Assembly (NCBI GenBank): GCA_045544195.1
Contig: JAZPYO010000008.1
Location: forward strand, 1 to 64,000
DNA length: 64,000 nucleotides
Direction: 5' to 3'
Source: RGIG7213 sp045544195
GTDB lineage: Bacteria; Bacillota; Clostridia; Oscillospirales; CAG-272
In this document: positions 52,009 through 60,820 of the stretch, in pieces
Numbering within the stretch: the first letter of the stretch is position 1
How the letters are laid out: each line of letters begins with the position of its first letter
Program-made: the position numbers and the translations under genes
Notes under the pieces: model-generated
The model's database searches: none
What the model was told of the DNA's origin: nothing
Seen by the model: only the letters and a program-made list of their open reading frames with translations

Positions 52009-52839
52009 ATGGCAGTAAAAACATATAAACCGACTACTCCGGGCAGAAGACAGATGACCACTCCTTCATTCGAGGAGATTACCAAGAAGACGCCCGAAAA
52101 AAGTCTTATATTCACAAAGAAAAAGCACGCCGGCCGTAACAGCTACGGTAAGATAACTGTTCGTCACAGAGGCGGCGGCAACAAGATCAAGTACAGAATT
52201 ATCGACTTCAAGCGTCAGAACGAATCTGCTGCAACTGTTTTGGCAATCGAATATGACCCTAACAGAACAGCATATATCGCTTTGATCCAGTATGAAGACG
52301 GCAAGAAGGCTTACACGATAGCTCCTGTAGGTCTTAAGGTTGGCGATGTTATCTACTCCGGCGAAAAGGCGGACATTAAGCCCGGTAACACGCTTCCCAT
52401 ATCCTGCATTCCTCAGGGTACTTTCATTTACAACATTGAGCTTTACCCCGGTAAGGGCGCTCAGCTCGTAAGAAGTGCAGGCACAGCCGCACAGCTTATG
52501 TCCAAGGAAAACGGTATGGCGCTCGTTCGTTTGCCCAGCGGTGAGATGCGTTATGTTCGCTTGAACTGCAAGGCTACTGTTGGTCAGGTCTGCAACATCG
52601 AGCATGAAAACATCAAGCTCGGTAAGGCAGGTAAGACACGCCACAAGGGTATCCGTCCTACAGTAAGAGGTTCTGTCATGAACCCCTGTGACCACCCGCA
52701 CGGCGGCGGTGAAGGACGTTCACCGATCGGACGTTCAGGCCCTGTGACACCTTGGGGCAAGCCTGCTCTCGGTCTTAAGACGAGAAACAAGAAGGCAAGA
52801 ACAGAACAGTTCATCGTAAAGCACCGTAACGGAAGATAA
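52009..52839 (+). CDS. rplB: Ribosomal protein L2
   Basis: 276 residues; a highly conserved 50S protein near the peptidyl transferase centre. The YKPTTPGRRQMT start, the HRGGGNK segment and the C-terminal NPCDHPHGGGEGRSP with the conserved histidine are present. Spacing to rplW is 15 bp with GGAGG. Confidence 0.98.
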   Translation: MAVKTYKPTTPGRRQMTTPSFEEITKKTPEKSLIFTKKKHAGRNSYGKITVRHRGGGNKIKYRIIDFKRQNESAATVLAIEYDPNRTAYIALIQYEDGKKAYTIAPVGLKVGDVIYSGEKADIKPGNTLPISCIPQGTFIYNIELYPGKGAQLVRSAGTAAQLMSKENGMALVRLPSGEMRYVRLNCKATVGQVCNIEHENIKLGKAGKTRHKGIRPTVRGSVMNPCDHPHGGGEGRSPIGRSGPVTPWGKPALGLKTRNKKARTEQFIVKHRNGR

Positions 52840-52859
52840 AGGATAGGAGGAAGTAAACA

Positions 52860-53141
52860 ATGAGCAGAAGTTCAAAGAAAACCCCTTTTGTTGAAGCTAA
52901 GCTTTATGCAAGAATCGAAGCTATGAACGAAAAGGGCGCAAAGCAGGTACTCAAGACATGGTCCCGCGCTTCCACGATATATCCTGAATTCGTTGGTCAC
53001 ACGATCGCAGTTCACGACGGCAGGAAGCACGTTCCCGTATTCGTAACAGAAGATATGGTCGGTCACAAGCTCGGCGAGTTTGCACCTACCAGAACCTTCA
53101 AAGGACACGCAGGCTCTAAGACATCCAATAACGGTAAATAA
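52860..53141 (+). CDS. rpsS: Ribosomal protein S19
   Basis: 93 residues; a 30S head protein that contacts S13. SRSSKKTPFVE, the HTIAVHDGRKHVPVFV strand and GEFAPTRTFKGH identify it. Normal length. Confidence 0.97.
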   Translation: MSRSSKKTPFVEAKLYARIEAMNEKGAKQVLKTWSRASTIYPEFVGHTIAVHDGRKHVPVFVTEDMVGHKLGEFAPTRTFKGHAGSKTSNNGK

Positions 53142-53160
53142 TTAAGGAGGCAATATTACA

Positions 53161-53508
53161 ATGGAAGCTAATAAAACAGCTAAGGCGTACCTGAGATACG
53201 CAAGAATATCGCCCCGTAAGGTCTGCATCGTCCTCGACCTCATCAGAGGCAAGAAGGTAGACACCGCAATGGCGATATTGCAAAACACACCTAAGAGCGC
53301 AAGCGAATATATAATAAAGCTTTTGAAGAGTGCGGTTGCTAACGCAGAGCACAACTTCAATATGGACCCCGAAAAGCTTTATGTTACAGAGTGCTTCGTT
53401 TGCCCCGGTCCTACACTCAAGAGGATCAGACCCAGAGCGCAGGGCAGAGCAAACAGAATACTCAAGAGAACAAGCCACGTTACACTTGCAGTGGCTGAAA
53501 AGAACTGA
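53161..53508 (+). CDS. rplV: Ribosomal protein L22
   Basis: 115 residues; lines the exit tunnel opposite L4. KAYLRYARISPRKV and the beta-hairpin tip RIRPRAQGRANRI are intact. TAAGGAGG precedes the ATG. Confidence 0.97.
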   Translation: MEANKTAKAYLRYARISPRKVCIVLDLIRGKKVDTAMAILQNTPKSASEYIIKLLKSAVANAEHNFNMDPEKLYVTECFVCPGPTLKRIRPRAQGRANRILKRTSHVTLAVAEKN

Positions 53509-53535
53509 TCTTACAAGAAGGAGGTATAGAACGAA

Positions 53536-54309
53536 ATGGGACAGAAAGTTAATCCCCACGGTCTTCGCGTGGGCGTTATCAAGAAGTGGGACTCAAGATG
53601 GTTCGTTTCCGATAAGGAATTCGGCGATACACTCGTATCTGACTACAACATCAGAAAGTTCCTCAAAAAGCAGCTTCAGCCCGCCGGTGTTCCCCGTATT
53701 GAGATCGAACGCGGCGACAAGTATATAAGAATAATCATTCACTGCGCTAAGCCCGGTATGGTAATCGGACGCGGCGGCTCTGAAATGGAAAAGCTGAAAG
53801 AACAGCTCAAGAAGCTTACCGATAAAGACGTTCTCGTAAACGTTATCGAAGTAAGACAGCCCGACCTTGATGCACAGCTCGTTGCAGAAAACATCTGCTC
53901 ACAGCTTGAACGCAGAATTTCCTTCCGCCGCGCTATGAAAATGGCTATCGGCAGAACAATGAAGCTCGGCGCAAAGGGTATCAAGATCGCATGCTCCGGC
54001 CGTCTCGGCGGTGCGGAAATTGCTCGTACAGAGCACTATCACGAGGGTACTATTCCCCTGCAGACACTGCGCGCAGATATTGACTACGGCTTCTATGAAG
54101 CAAATACCACCTACGGTAAGATCGGTGTTAAGGTTTGGATATACAGAGGCGAGGTTCTTGCTGATGTGAAGCGTGAGCGCGAGTATGACAAGCGCGACAG
54201 ACGCGACCGCCGCGACAGACGTGACCGTGGCGAAGGACGTCAAAGACGCGACAACAACAGACAGGATAGACCCTACAATAAGGAGGGACGTCGCAATGTT
54301 AATGCCTAA
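53536..54309 (+). CDS. rpsC: Ribosomal protein S3
   Basis: 257 residues; forms the mRNA entry channel and has an RNA-binding KH domain (GMVIGRGGSEME). The last 45 residues are an extra tail of alternating Arg and Asp (RDRRDRRDR repeats), longer than in most S3 proteins; it is likely disordered and basic-acidic. The tail contains the rplP ribosome site, and the two genes overlap by 14 bases. Confidence 0.96.
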   Translation: MGQKVNPHGLRVGVIKKWDSRWFVSDKEFGDTLVSDYNIRKFLKKQLQPAGVPRIEIERGDKYIRIIIHCAKPGMVIGRGGSEMEKLKEQLKKLTDKDVLVNVIEVRQPDLDAQLVAENICSQLERRISFRRAMKMAIGRTMKLGAKGIKIACSGRLGGAEIARTEHYHEGTIPLQTLRADIDYGFYEANTTYGKIGVKVWIYRGEVLADVKREREYDKRDRRDRRDRRDRGEGRQRRDNNRQDRPYNKEGRRNVNA

Positions 54310-54721
54310 GAGAGTTAAATACAGACGTGTCCAGAGAGGCAGACTCAAGGGCAAGGCAACGAGAGGTAACACTCTTGCTTACGGCTCCTACGGTCTTGTA
54401 GCTACTGAGCCCGCATGGATCACGTCCAACCAGATAGAAGCAGCCCGTATAGCGATGACACGTTACATTCGCCGTGGCGGTAAGGTTTGGATCAAAATAT
54501 TCCCCGATAAGCCTATCACCGAAAAGCCTGCTGAAACACGTATGGGTTCCGGTAAAGGCTCGCCTGAGTATTGGGTAGCAGTTGTAAAGCCCGGCAGGAT
54601 CATGTTCGAAATGGACGGTGTTGCTGAGGAGGTTGCACGCGAGGCTATGCGTCTTGCAAGCCACAAGCTGCCTATCAAAACAAAGTTCATCAAAAAAGAA
54701 ATCGCAAGTGAGGAGGTATAA
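54296..54721 (+). CDS. rplP: Ribosomal protein L16
   Basis: 141 residues; near the A-site on the 50S. MLMPKRVKYRRVQRG and GRMGSGKG-type segments identify it (here RMGSGKGSPEYW). The start is fixed by AAGGAGGG 8 bp upstream, inside the end of rpsC. Confidence 0.97.
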   Translation: MLMPKRVKYRRVQRGRLKGKATRGNTLAYGSYGLVATEPAWITSNQIEAARIAMTRYIRRGGKVWIKIFPDKPITEKPAETRMGSGKGSPEYWVAVVKPGRIMFEMDGVAEEVAREAMRLASHKLPIKTKFIKKEIASEEV

Positions 54722-54726
54722 TTCTG

Positions 54727-54921
54727 ATGAAAGCAGCAGAACTTAAGAAATTAACTGTTGAAGAGCTTAACAAAGAGCTCCGCGACCTTAAAGATGAATT
54801 ATTCCGCCTCCGTTTCCAGCATTCTATCAACCAGTTGGATAACCCCAACAAGATTCCGGAAACAAAGCGTAACATCGCAAGAGTAATGACGGTTCTTCAG
54901 CAGAAGAAAAGCGAAACCTGA
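54727..54921 (+). CDS. rpmC: Ribosomal protein L29
   Basis: 64 residues, two long helices; located near the tunnel exit. The LRDLKDELFRLRFQ segment and the IPETKRNIARVMTVL motif are typical. Five bp after rplP. Confidence 0.96.
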   Translation: MKAAELKKLTVEELNKELRDLKDELFRLRFQHSINQLDNPNKIPETKRNIARVMTVLQQKKSET

Positions 54922-54944
54922 GTACATGAGAGGAGAAACAGTCG

Positions 54945-55202
54945 ATGAGTGAAAGAAATTTGAGAAAAACAAGAGTCGGCAAAGTCGTTAGCGATAAGAT
55001 GGACAAGACCATTGTAGTTGCTATTGAAGACAATGTTAAGCACCCGAAGTACAATAAGGTTATTAAGCGCACTATCAGATTGAAGGCGCATGACGAAAAC
55101 AACGAGTGCGGCATAGGCGACAAGGTAAGTATTGCCGAAACAAGACCTCTCTCAAAGGATAAGAGATGGCGCTTGGTACAAATCATAGAAAAAGCAAAAT
55201 AA
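54945..55202 (+). CDS. rpsQ: Ribosomal protein S17
   Basis: 85 residues, OB fold, early 30S assembly protein. RKTRVGKVVSDKMDKTIVV and IAETRPLSKDKRW identify it. The GGAGA ribosome site precedes the ATG. Confidence 0.97.
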   Translation: MSERNLRKTRVGKVVSDKMDKTIVVAIEDNVKHPKYNKVIKRTIRLKAHDENNECGIGDKVSIAETRPLSKDKRWRLVQIIEKAK

Positions 55203-55315
55203 TCAGAGCATTATTACATTGAATGCCTGCCATGAGGTGTCAATAAAAGATACTGTTACTGCAATGGCAAGAGCGATTTGTGAGATGCGATTATTATGAA
55301 TAGGAGGATTACGCA
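55203..55315 (+). other. 113-bp spacer between rpsQ and rplN
   Basis: The spacer is unusually long for this cluster. No gene, no clear promoter and no strong hairpin were found; it ends in TAGGAGG for rplN. It might hold an RNA processing site. Confidence 0.5.
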
Positions 55316-55684
55316 GTGATTCAGCAGCAGTCATTAATGAAGGTCGCCGACAATACAGGCGCCAAAGAACTGATGTGCATTCGCGTACTTGGCGGCACGG
55401 GTAGAAGATACGGTAACATCGGCGACGTTGTGGTTTGTTCCGTAAAAAAACCTGCCCCCAACGGTGCTGTTAAGAAGGGCGAGGACGTTAAGGCCGTTAT
55501 CGTAAGAACAAGACACGGCTTGAGAAGAGCAGACGGCTCTACTATCAAGTTTGACGAAAACGCAGCAGTTATTATAAGAGAAGATAAAACACCCAGAGGT
55601 ACACGTATTTTTGGCCCGGTAGCAAGAGAGCTTCGTGAAAAGGATTACCTTAAGATTCTCTCTCTCGCTCCCGAAGTGCTGTAA
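55316..55684 (+). CDS. rplN: Ribosomal protein L14
   Basis: 122 residues; at the 50S-30S interface. Starts at GTG with TAGGAGG upstream. QQQSLMKVADNTGAKELMCI and TRIFGPVAREL-type segments are conserved. First gene after the long spacer, as often found at the start of the spc part of the cluster. Confidence 0.97.
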   Translation: MIQQQSLMKVADNTGAKELMCIRVLGGTGRRYGNIGDVVVCSVKKPAPNGAVKKGEDVKAVIVRTRHGLRRADGSTIKFDENAAVIIREDKTPRGTRIFGPVARELREKDYLKILSLAPEVL

Positions 55685-55697
55685 GGAGGAAACAAGA

Positions 55698-56027
55698 ATG
55701 AGTAAATTGCATATAAAAACAGGCGACGAAGTTATTGTTGTTTCCGGTAACAGCAAGGGCGTAAAGGGCAAGGTGCTTGAGGTTTCCCCCAAGGAAGGAA
55801 AGGTGATCGTTGAAAAGGCGAACATCGTTTCAAAGCATGTTAAGCCCAGAAAGCAGGGCGAGCACGGCAGCATCATTCAGGTTGAGGGTGCTATGTACGC
55901 AAGCAAGGTACAGCTCCTTTGCAGCAAGTGCGGTCCTACGAGAGTTAACTTCACACTTGAAAAAGATGAAAAGACGGGCAAGACCGTTAAAACAAGAGTA
56001 TGCGCTAAATGCGGCGCAAAAATATAA
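55698..56027 (+). CDS. rplX: Ribosomal protein L24, zinc-ribbon type
   Basis: 109 residues with an N-terminal KOW motif (GDEVIVVSGNSKGVKGKV) and an extended C-terminus with two cysteine pairs, CSKC and CAKC, that should bind zinc. L24 starts assembly of the 50S. The ATG at 55698 follows AAGGAGG; the longer frame begins inside rplN. Confidence 0.96.
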   Translation: MSKLHIKTGDEVIVVSGNSKGVKGKVLEVSPKEGKVIVEKANIVSKHVKPRKQGEHGSIIQVEGAMYASKVQLLCSKCGPTRVNFTLEKDEKTGKTVKTRVCAKCGAKI

Positions 56028-56043
56028 GAAAGGAGCTTAAATC

Positions 56044-56586
56044 ATGGCAAGATTAAAGGAATTTTACAAGAATGAAGCGGCTCCTGCGCTTATGACTAAG
56101 TTTGCTTATAAGAGCCCTATGCAGATCCCGCGCTTTGATAAGATCGTTATCAATGTCGGCGCAGGCGACGCAAAGGATAACTCTAAGGTTATCGATAGCA
56201 TTATCAACGACCTCACGATAATCACAGGTCAGAAGGCTGTTCCCACGTACGCAAAGAAGTCCGTTGCGAACTTCAAGCTCCGTGAGGGCATGAAGATCGG
56301 CGCTAAGGTTACACTTCGCGGCGAGATCATGTACGAATTTATGGATAAGCTTTTCAACTTTGCTCTTCCCAGAGTACGTGACTTCAAGGGTATCAACCCC
56401 AATGCTTTCGACGGACGCGGTAACTACGCGTTGGGTCTTAAAGAGCAGTTGATATTCCCTGAGATCGAGTACGATAAGGTAGACAAGATCCGTGGTATGG
56501 ATATCGTATTTGTTACAACAGCAAATACTGATGAAGAAGCTAAAGAGCTGCTCACTCTTATGGGCGCTCCGTTTTCTAAGGAATAA
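56044..56586 (+). CDS. rplE: Ribosomal protein L5
   Basis: 180 residues; binds 5S rRNA in the central protuberance. MQIPRFDKIVINVGAGDA, GQKAVPTYAKKSVANFKLREG and RGMDIVFVTTA identify it. Confidence 0.97.
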   Translation: MARLKEFYKNEAAPALMTKFAYKSPMQIPRFDKIVINVGAGDAKDNSKVIDSIINDLTIITGQKAVPTYAKKSVANFKLREGMKIGAKVTLRGEIMYEFMDKLFNFALPRVRDFKGINPNAFDGRGNYALGLKEQLIFPEIEYDKVDKIRGMDIVFVTTANTDEEAKELLTLMGAPFSKE

Positions 56587-56600
56587 GGAGGTAAACGCAA

Positions 56601-56786
56601 ATGGCAAAGAAGGCTATGATATTAAAGCAGCAGCGTCCGCAGAAGTATGCTACCCGTGAGTATAACAGATGCAAGATATGCGGTCGTCCCCATGCTTACC
56701 TCCGCAAATACGGTATTTGCCGTATCTGCTTCAGAGAGCTTGCATACAAGGGTCAGATTCCCGGTGTTAAGAAAGCCAGCTGGTAA
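56601..56786 (+). CDS. rpsN: Ribosomal protein S14, zinc type
   Basis: 61 residues, the short zinc-binding form (rpsZ) with cysteine pairs CKIC and CRIC and the KYGICRICFRELA end. No zinc-independent paralogue is in the window. Followed by a hairpin-rich spacer. Confidence 0.97.
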   Translation: MAKKAMILKQQRPQKYATREYNRCKICGRPHAYLRKYGICRICFRELAYKGQIPGVKKASW

Positions 56787-56919
56787 TCTTACACAGGGCT
56801 CCATTCTACGACAGGAAGCTATATTAAAGATAGCTTAACCGGCGTATTTATAGCCGATAAGATCGGCAGCAAGGGGGCAAAGCCCCAAAAAAGATAACTT
56901 GCATAGGAGGATTTTAAAA
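56787..56919 (+). promoter_or_regulatory. Hairpin-rich spacer upstream of rpsH
   Basis: 133 bases with three perfect short stems in a row: AGCTAT/ATAGCT (56817-56835), GCCGAT/ATCGGC (56853-56867) and GGGGC/GCCCC (56874-56886), then TAGGAGG for rpsH. An alternative CGGC/GCCG pairing overlaps the second. Position directly before the S8 gene suggests an S8 feedback site or an mRNA processing site; S8 is the known repressor of the E. coli spc operon, but the site here is only inferred. Confidence 0.55.
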
Positions 56920-57318
56920 ATGCAGATGTCAGACGTAATTGCAGATATGCTTACACGCATACGCAATGCAAACAACGCAAAGCACGAAACAGTTGATATT
57001 CCCGCTTCCAAGATGAAGAAGGCTATCGCTGATATTCTCGTAGACGAGGGCTACATCAAGAGCGCTCAGATCATCGAGGACGGCAAGCAGGGTATCATTC
57101 GTGTTACACTTAAGTACGGCCAGGGCAAGCAGAGAATACTTCAGGGTATCCGCAGAGTATCCAAGCCCGGCTTGAGAGTTTATTCAAATTGCGAGGATAT
57201 GCCCAGAGTTATGAACGGCCTCGGCGTAGCAATCGTATCAACTTCCAAAGGCATAATGACCGATAAGAAGGCAAGAAGCCTCAACATCGGCGGCGAAATT
57301 ATTGCCTTTGTATGGTAA
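56920..57318 (+). CDS. rpsH: Ribosomal protein S8
   Basis: 132 residues; a primary 30S assembly protein. SDVIADMLTRIRNAN and GLRVYSNCEDMPRVMNGLG with STSKGIMTDKKAR identify it. The ATG at 56920 has TAGGAGG 9 bp upstream; an earlier ATG overlaps that site. Confidence 0.97.
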   Translation: MQMSDVIADMLTRIRNANNAKHETVDIPASKMKKAIADILVDEGYIKSAQIIEDGKQGIIRVTLKYGQGKQRILQGIRRVSKPGLRVYSNCEDMPRVMNGLGVAIVSTSKGIMTDKKARSLNIGGEIIAFVW

Positions 57319-57334
57319 GCGGGAGGTATAGAGT

Positions 57335-57874
57335 ATGTCAAGAATAGGTAGAATGCCCATAACAGTTCCCGCAGGTGTAGACGTAAAGGTTGAGGACGGC
57401 AACATCGTTACCGTTAAAGGCCCTAAGGGTACACTTACAAAGCAGCTCAGCGCAGCTATGATAATCGAAAAGGACGGCGCTGTTATCAACGTAAAGCGTC
57501 CCTCCGACGAAAAAGAACATAAGGCTCTTCACGGTCTTACAAGAACGCTTCTCAACAATATGGTAGTCGGTGTTTCCGACGGTTATTCCAAGACGCTTGA
57601 GATCGTTGGCGTAGGTTACAGAGCAGCAAAGACCGGTAACGTTCTTTCACTTGGCCTTGGTTACTCACACGGTATCGAGATCCCCGAAACAGGCTCGATA
57701 AAGTTTGAAGTTCCCAACCCCAACACGATCATCGTATCCGGTATCGATAAGCAAGAGGTAGGTCAGATGGCAGCTGTTATCAGAGGCAAGAGACCTCCGG
57801 AGCCCTACCACGGTAAGGGTGTTAAGTACTCCGACGAAAAGATTCGTCGCAAAGCCGGAAAAACCGGTAAATAA
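57335..57874 (+). CDS. rplF: Ribosomal protein L6
   Basis: 179 residues, two similar domains; close to the GTPase centre. SRIGRMPITVPAGV, the NMVVGVSDGYSKTLEIVGVG segment and KGVKYSDEKIRRKAGKTGK end are conserved. Confidence 0.97.
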   Translation: MSRIGRMPITVPAGVDVKVEDGNIVTVKGPKGTLTKQLSAAMIIEKDGAVINVKRPSDEKEHKALHGLTRTLLNNMVVGVSDGYSKTLEIVGVGYRAAKTGNVLSLGLGYSHGIEIPETGSIKFEVPNPNTIIVSGIDKQEVGQMAAVIRGKRPPEPYHGKGVKYSDEKIRRKAGKTGK

Positions 57875-57892
57875 TGAAAGGAGAGTAGTAAG

Positions 57893-58252
57893 ATGGTATC
57901 GAGAAAAGACAGTAATGCACAAAGACTCAAAAGACATAAGAGAGTCAGAGCAAAGATATCCGGCACACCCGAACGTCCTCGTTTGTGTGTTTATCGTTCC
58001 GCTAACAACATCTCCGTTCAGGTTATAGATGATGTTGCAGGAATTACGCTTATTTCCGCTTCCACCCTTGAAAAAGGCTTCGAAGGAAACGGCGGCAATA
58101 AGGAAGCAGCAAAGAAGATCGGCGAGACTATCGCAAAAAGAGCAATCGACAAGGGTATAACAGAGGTCGTTTTCGACAGAGGCGGTTACGTATACCACGG
58201 ACGTGTTAAAGAGCTTGCGGACGGCGCACGCGAAGCCGGACTGAAGTTTTAA
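57893..58252 (+). CDS. rplR: Ribosomal protein L18
   Basis: 119 residues; binds 5S rRNA together with L5. The SGTPERPRLCVYRSANNISV and FDRGGYVYHGRVKELADGAR segments are conserved. AAGGAGAG precedes the ATG. Confidence 0.97.
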   Translation: MVSRKDSNAQRLKRHKRVRAKISGTPERPRLCVYRSANNISVQVIDDVAGITLISASTLEKGFEGNGGNKEAAKKIGETIAKRAIDKGITEVVFDRGGYVYHGRVKELADGAREAGLKF

Positions 58253-58264
58253 TAGGAGGATAAT

Positions 58265-58765
58265 ATGGCAAAGAGAATTGATCCCAACGGACTTGAGCTT
58301 CAGGAAAGACTCGTTAAAATCAACCGCGTATCCAAAACCGTTAAGGGCGGTCGTATAGCTCGCTTCACGGCTATTATGGTCGTTGGCGACGGTAACGGCC
58401 ACGTAGGCTACGGTCTTGGCAAGGCTGCCGAGGTTCCGGATGCTATCCGTAAGGGTATAGAAGACGCAAAGAAAAATCTTATAAAGGTTTCCACAGTAGG
58501 TACAACTATTCCTCACGAGGTTATCGGTGAGTTCGGTGCAGGCAAGGTATTGCTTAAGCCCGCTTCAACCGGTACAGGCGTTATCGCAGGCGGCTATGTA
58601 AGAGCCGTTATAGATATGGCAGGTATCAAGGATATCAGAGCTAAGTGCCTGCGCTCCAATAACCCCGGAAATGTTGTTAAGGCTACATTTGAAGGCTTGA
58701 AATCCCTCAGAACAGTTGAAGAGGTTGCTGCTATGCGCGGCAAGTCCGTAACTGATATTAAATAA
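58265..58765 (+). CDS. rpsE: Ribosomal protein S5
   Basis: 166 residues; shapes the mRNA entry and decoding fidelity region with S4. RVSKTVKGGRIARFTA, VGDGNGHVGYGLGKA and RNNPGNVVKATFEGL-type segments identify it (here SNNPGNVVKATFEGL). Confidence 0.97.
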   Translation: MAKRIDPNGLELQERLVKINRVSKTVKGGRIARFTAIMVVGDGNGHVGYGLGKAAEVPDAIRKGIEDAKKNLIKVSTVGTTIPHEVIGEFGAGKVLLKPASTGTGVIAGGYVRAVIDMAGIKDIRAKCLRSNNPGNVVKATFEGLKSLRTVEEVAAMRGKSVTDIK

Positions 58766-58783
58766 GGGTAAGGAGGCATACAA

Positions 58784-58957
58784 ATGGTAAAGGTAACACT
58801 TATTAAAAGTCTTATAGGTACTAATCCCAAGCAGAAGGCAACAGCTAAATCCCTTGGCCTTAATAAGATCGGTGATTATACCGTTCAGAAGAAAAATGCC
58901 GCACTTGATGGCAAAATCACTATTGTATCCCACCTTGTTAAGGTTGAAGAAGCTTAA
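58784..58957 (+). CDS. rpmD: Ribosomal protein L30
   Basis: 57 residues; small 50S protein at the expected place between rpsE and rplO. VKVTLIKSLIGTNPKQKATA fits the family's opening and SLGLNKIGDY its middle. AAGGAGG stands 9 bp before the ATG. Confidence 0.95.
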   Translation: MVKVTLIKSLIGTNPKQKATAKSLGLNKIGDYTVQKKNAALDGKITIVSHLVKVEEA

Positions 58958-58995
58958 AAGCGGATACTAAAATAATATAATAAGGAGGATACCAA

Positions 58996-59436
58996 ATGAA
59001 GCTCCATGAACTTTCGCCCGCTGAAGGCTCTGCTAAGAAGTCTTACCGCAAGGGCAGAGGTCCCGGTTCCGGTAACGGTAAAACCGCAGGTAAGGGCCAC
59101 AAGGGTCAGAACGCTCGCTCAGGCGGCGGTGTAAGACCCGGTTTTGAAGGTGGTCAGATCCCGTTGTACAGAAAACTTCCCAAAAGAGGATTTAAGAATA
59201 AATTCGCTACAGAATACGCTATAATCAACGTTTCTGATCTTGAAGTTTTTGAAAATGGCACAACAGTTACGCTTGATCTTCTTATGGAAAAGCGTATGAT
59301 AAAGAAGGCTTATGACGGTCTTAAGGTGCTCGGCAACGGTGAACTTACCAAAAAGCTTACGGTTGAAGCTTCCATTTTCTCGGCAGGCGCTAAGGCAAAG
59401 ATCGAAGCTGCCGGAGGAAAGACCGAGGTGAAGTGA
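58996..59436 (+). CDS. rplO: Ribosomal protein L15
   Basis: 146 residues; 50S protein. MKLHELSPAEGSAKKSYRKG, the glycine-rich RGPGSGNGKTAGKGHKGQ and RSGGGVRPGFEGGQ are typical. Its end contains the ribosome site of secY, which starts one base after the stop. Confidence 0.97.
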   Translation: MKLHELSPAEGSAKKSYRKGRGPGSGNGKTAGKGHKGQNARSGGGVRPGFEGGQIPLYRKLPKRGFKNKFATEYAIINVSDLEVFENGTTVTLDLLMEKRMIKKAYDGLKVLGNGELTKKLTVEASIFSAGAKAKIEAAGGKTEVK

Positions 59437-59437
59437 A

Positions 59438-60805
59438 ATGATCAAAACCCTTCGTGAAGCGTGGAATGTTCCCGAATTACGTAAAAGAATACTTTTCACT
59501 TTATTTATCATAATTCTTTACCGTATAGGTTCGGTCATTCCCGTACCTTACGTTACTCCCGATCTGTATACGGAGGTTGCAGCTATAACAGACAGCTCGC
59601 TTCTTTCGTACTTCAGCATCATCGCCGGCGAGGCTTTCTCAAAGGCAACATTGTTCGCACTTTCAATTTCTCCCTACATCACCGCATCCATCGTTATGCA
59701 GCTTTTGGCAGTTGCGATCCCCGCGCTCGAAAAGCTCCAGAAGGAAGGCGGCGAAGAGGGCAGAAAGAAGATCGACAAGATCACCCGTTACGTTACAGTC
59801 GGCTTGGCGCTTATTACCGCTTACGGTTATTATAAGTACCTTTCGTCCGAGGGCAGTATCGTAAACGTTTCCATCTTCCCCAACGCTTCATTCAATAAGT
59901 TCTTTATCGGCGCTGTTATCATTATATGCTACTGCGCAGGCGCTGCACTTATTATGTGGCTCGGTGAAAAGATAAACGAGCACGGTATCGGTAACGGTAT
60001 TTCGATCATACTTTTCATAAACATTCTTTCCAGTGTTCCCCAGATGGTATACACCTTCTATGTGACGAATCTTCATCCGCAGACAGAAGGCAAGGAGCCT
60101 ATGGCTATGCATTGGTTCATACTTCTCGCTGTCGGCGTTATAATCTTTATGCTCTTCGCAGTTGCCTTCGTTGTTCATATGACGAACGCTGAAAGACGTA
60201 TCAAGATCACATACGCTAAGAGAGTACAGGGCAGAAAAATGCTCGGCGGTCAGAGCAGTGACCTTCCCATAAAGCTGAATATGACAGGCGTTATGCCTAT
60301 CATCTTTGCTCAGTCTATCGTTGCTATTCCTTCTACTATCGCGCTTCTTGCGCCCGGTAAAGAGGGAGCAGAAGGATTTTCGGGTTGGTGGTACAGCTTT
60401 ACAAACAACTGGTTCTCTTACACCAGCTGGCTGTATATGATCGTTTTCTTAGTACTCATCATCGCTTTCGGTTACTTCTATATTGCAATTTCCTTCAATC
60501 CTATCGAGATTGCAAATAACCTGAAGAAGAACGGCGGCTTTGTTCGCGGTATCCGTCCCGGCAAGCCTACGTCCGACTACATTCAGAAGATAACCAACCG
60601 CATAACGCTTCTTGGTTCGATATTCCTGTCGATCGTTGCGATCGTTCCTATGCTTGTAAACAACTTCCTCGCAGGAAGCCTTGGTATCGTTGCATTCGGT
60701 GGTACATCGCTGCTCATCGTTGTCGGCGTTGCTCTTGAGACTGTTAAGGAATTGGAAGCACAGCTTACGACATATCGCCGTCCCACAGGCATATTCAAGA
60801 AGTAA
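59438..60805 (+). CDS. secY: Preprotein translocase channel SecY
   Basis: 455 residues with ten membrane helices; the channel for export and membrane insertion of proteins, partnering SecE, SecG and SecA. The conserved cytoplasmic loops KITRYVTVGLAL and ERRIKITYAKRVQGRK are present, and the plug region GEAFSKATLFALSISPYI. Coupled to rplO. Confidence 0.97.
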   Translation: MIKTLREAWNVPELRKRILFTLFIIILYRIGSVIPVPYVTPDLYTEVAAITDSSLLSYFSIIAGEAFSKATLFALSISPYITASIVMQLLAVAIPALEKLQKEGGEEGRKKIDKITRYVTVGLALITAYGYYKYLSSEGSIVNVSIFPNASFNKFFIGAVIIICYCAGAALIMWLGEKINEHGIGNGISIILFINILSSVPQMVYTFYVTNLHPQTEGKEPMAMHWFILLAVGVIIFMLFAVAFVVHMTNAERRIKITYAKRVQGRKMLGGQSSDLPIKLNMTGVMPIIFAQSIVAIPSTIALLAPGKEGAEGFSGWWYSFTNNWFSYTSWLYMIVFLVLIIAFGYFYIAISFNPIEIANNLKKNGGFVRGIRPGKPTSDYIQKITNRITLLGSIFLSIVAIVPMLVNNFLAGSLGIVAFGGTSLLIVVGVALETVKELEAQLTTYRRPTGIFKK

Positions 60806-60820
60806 TATAAGGATAGAAAT

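Noticed and set aside
54180..54260. RDRRDR-coding repeats considered as a repeat element or CRISPR-like array
   Set aside because: They are in frame inside rpsC, have no spacers, and encode a charged tail. No CRISPR array or cas gene is seen anywhere in the window.
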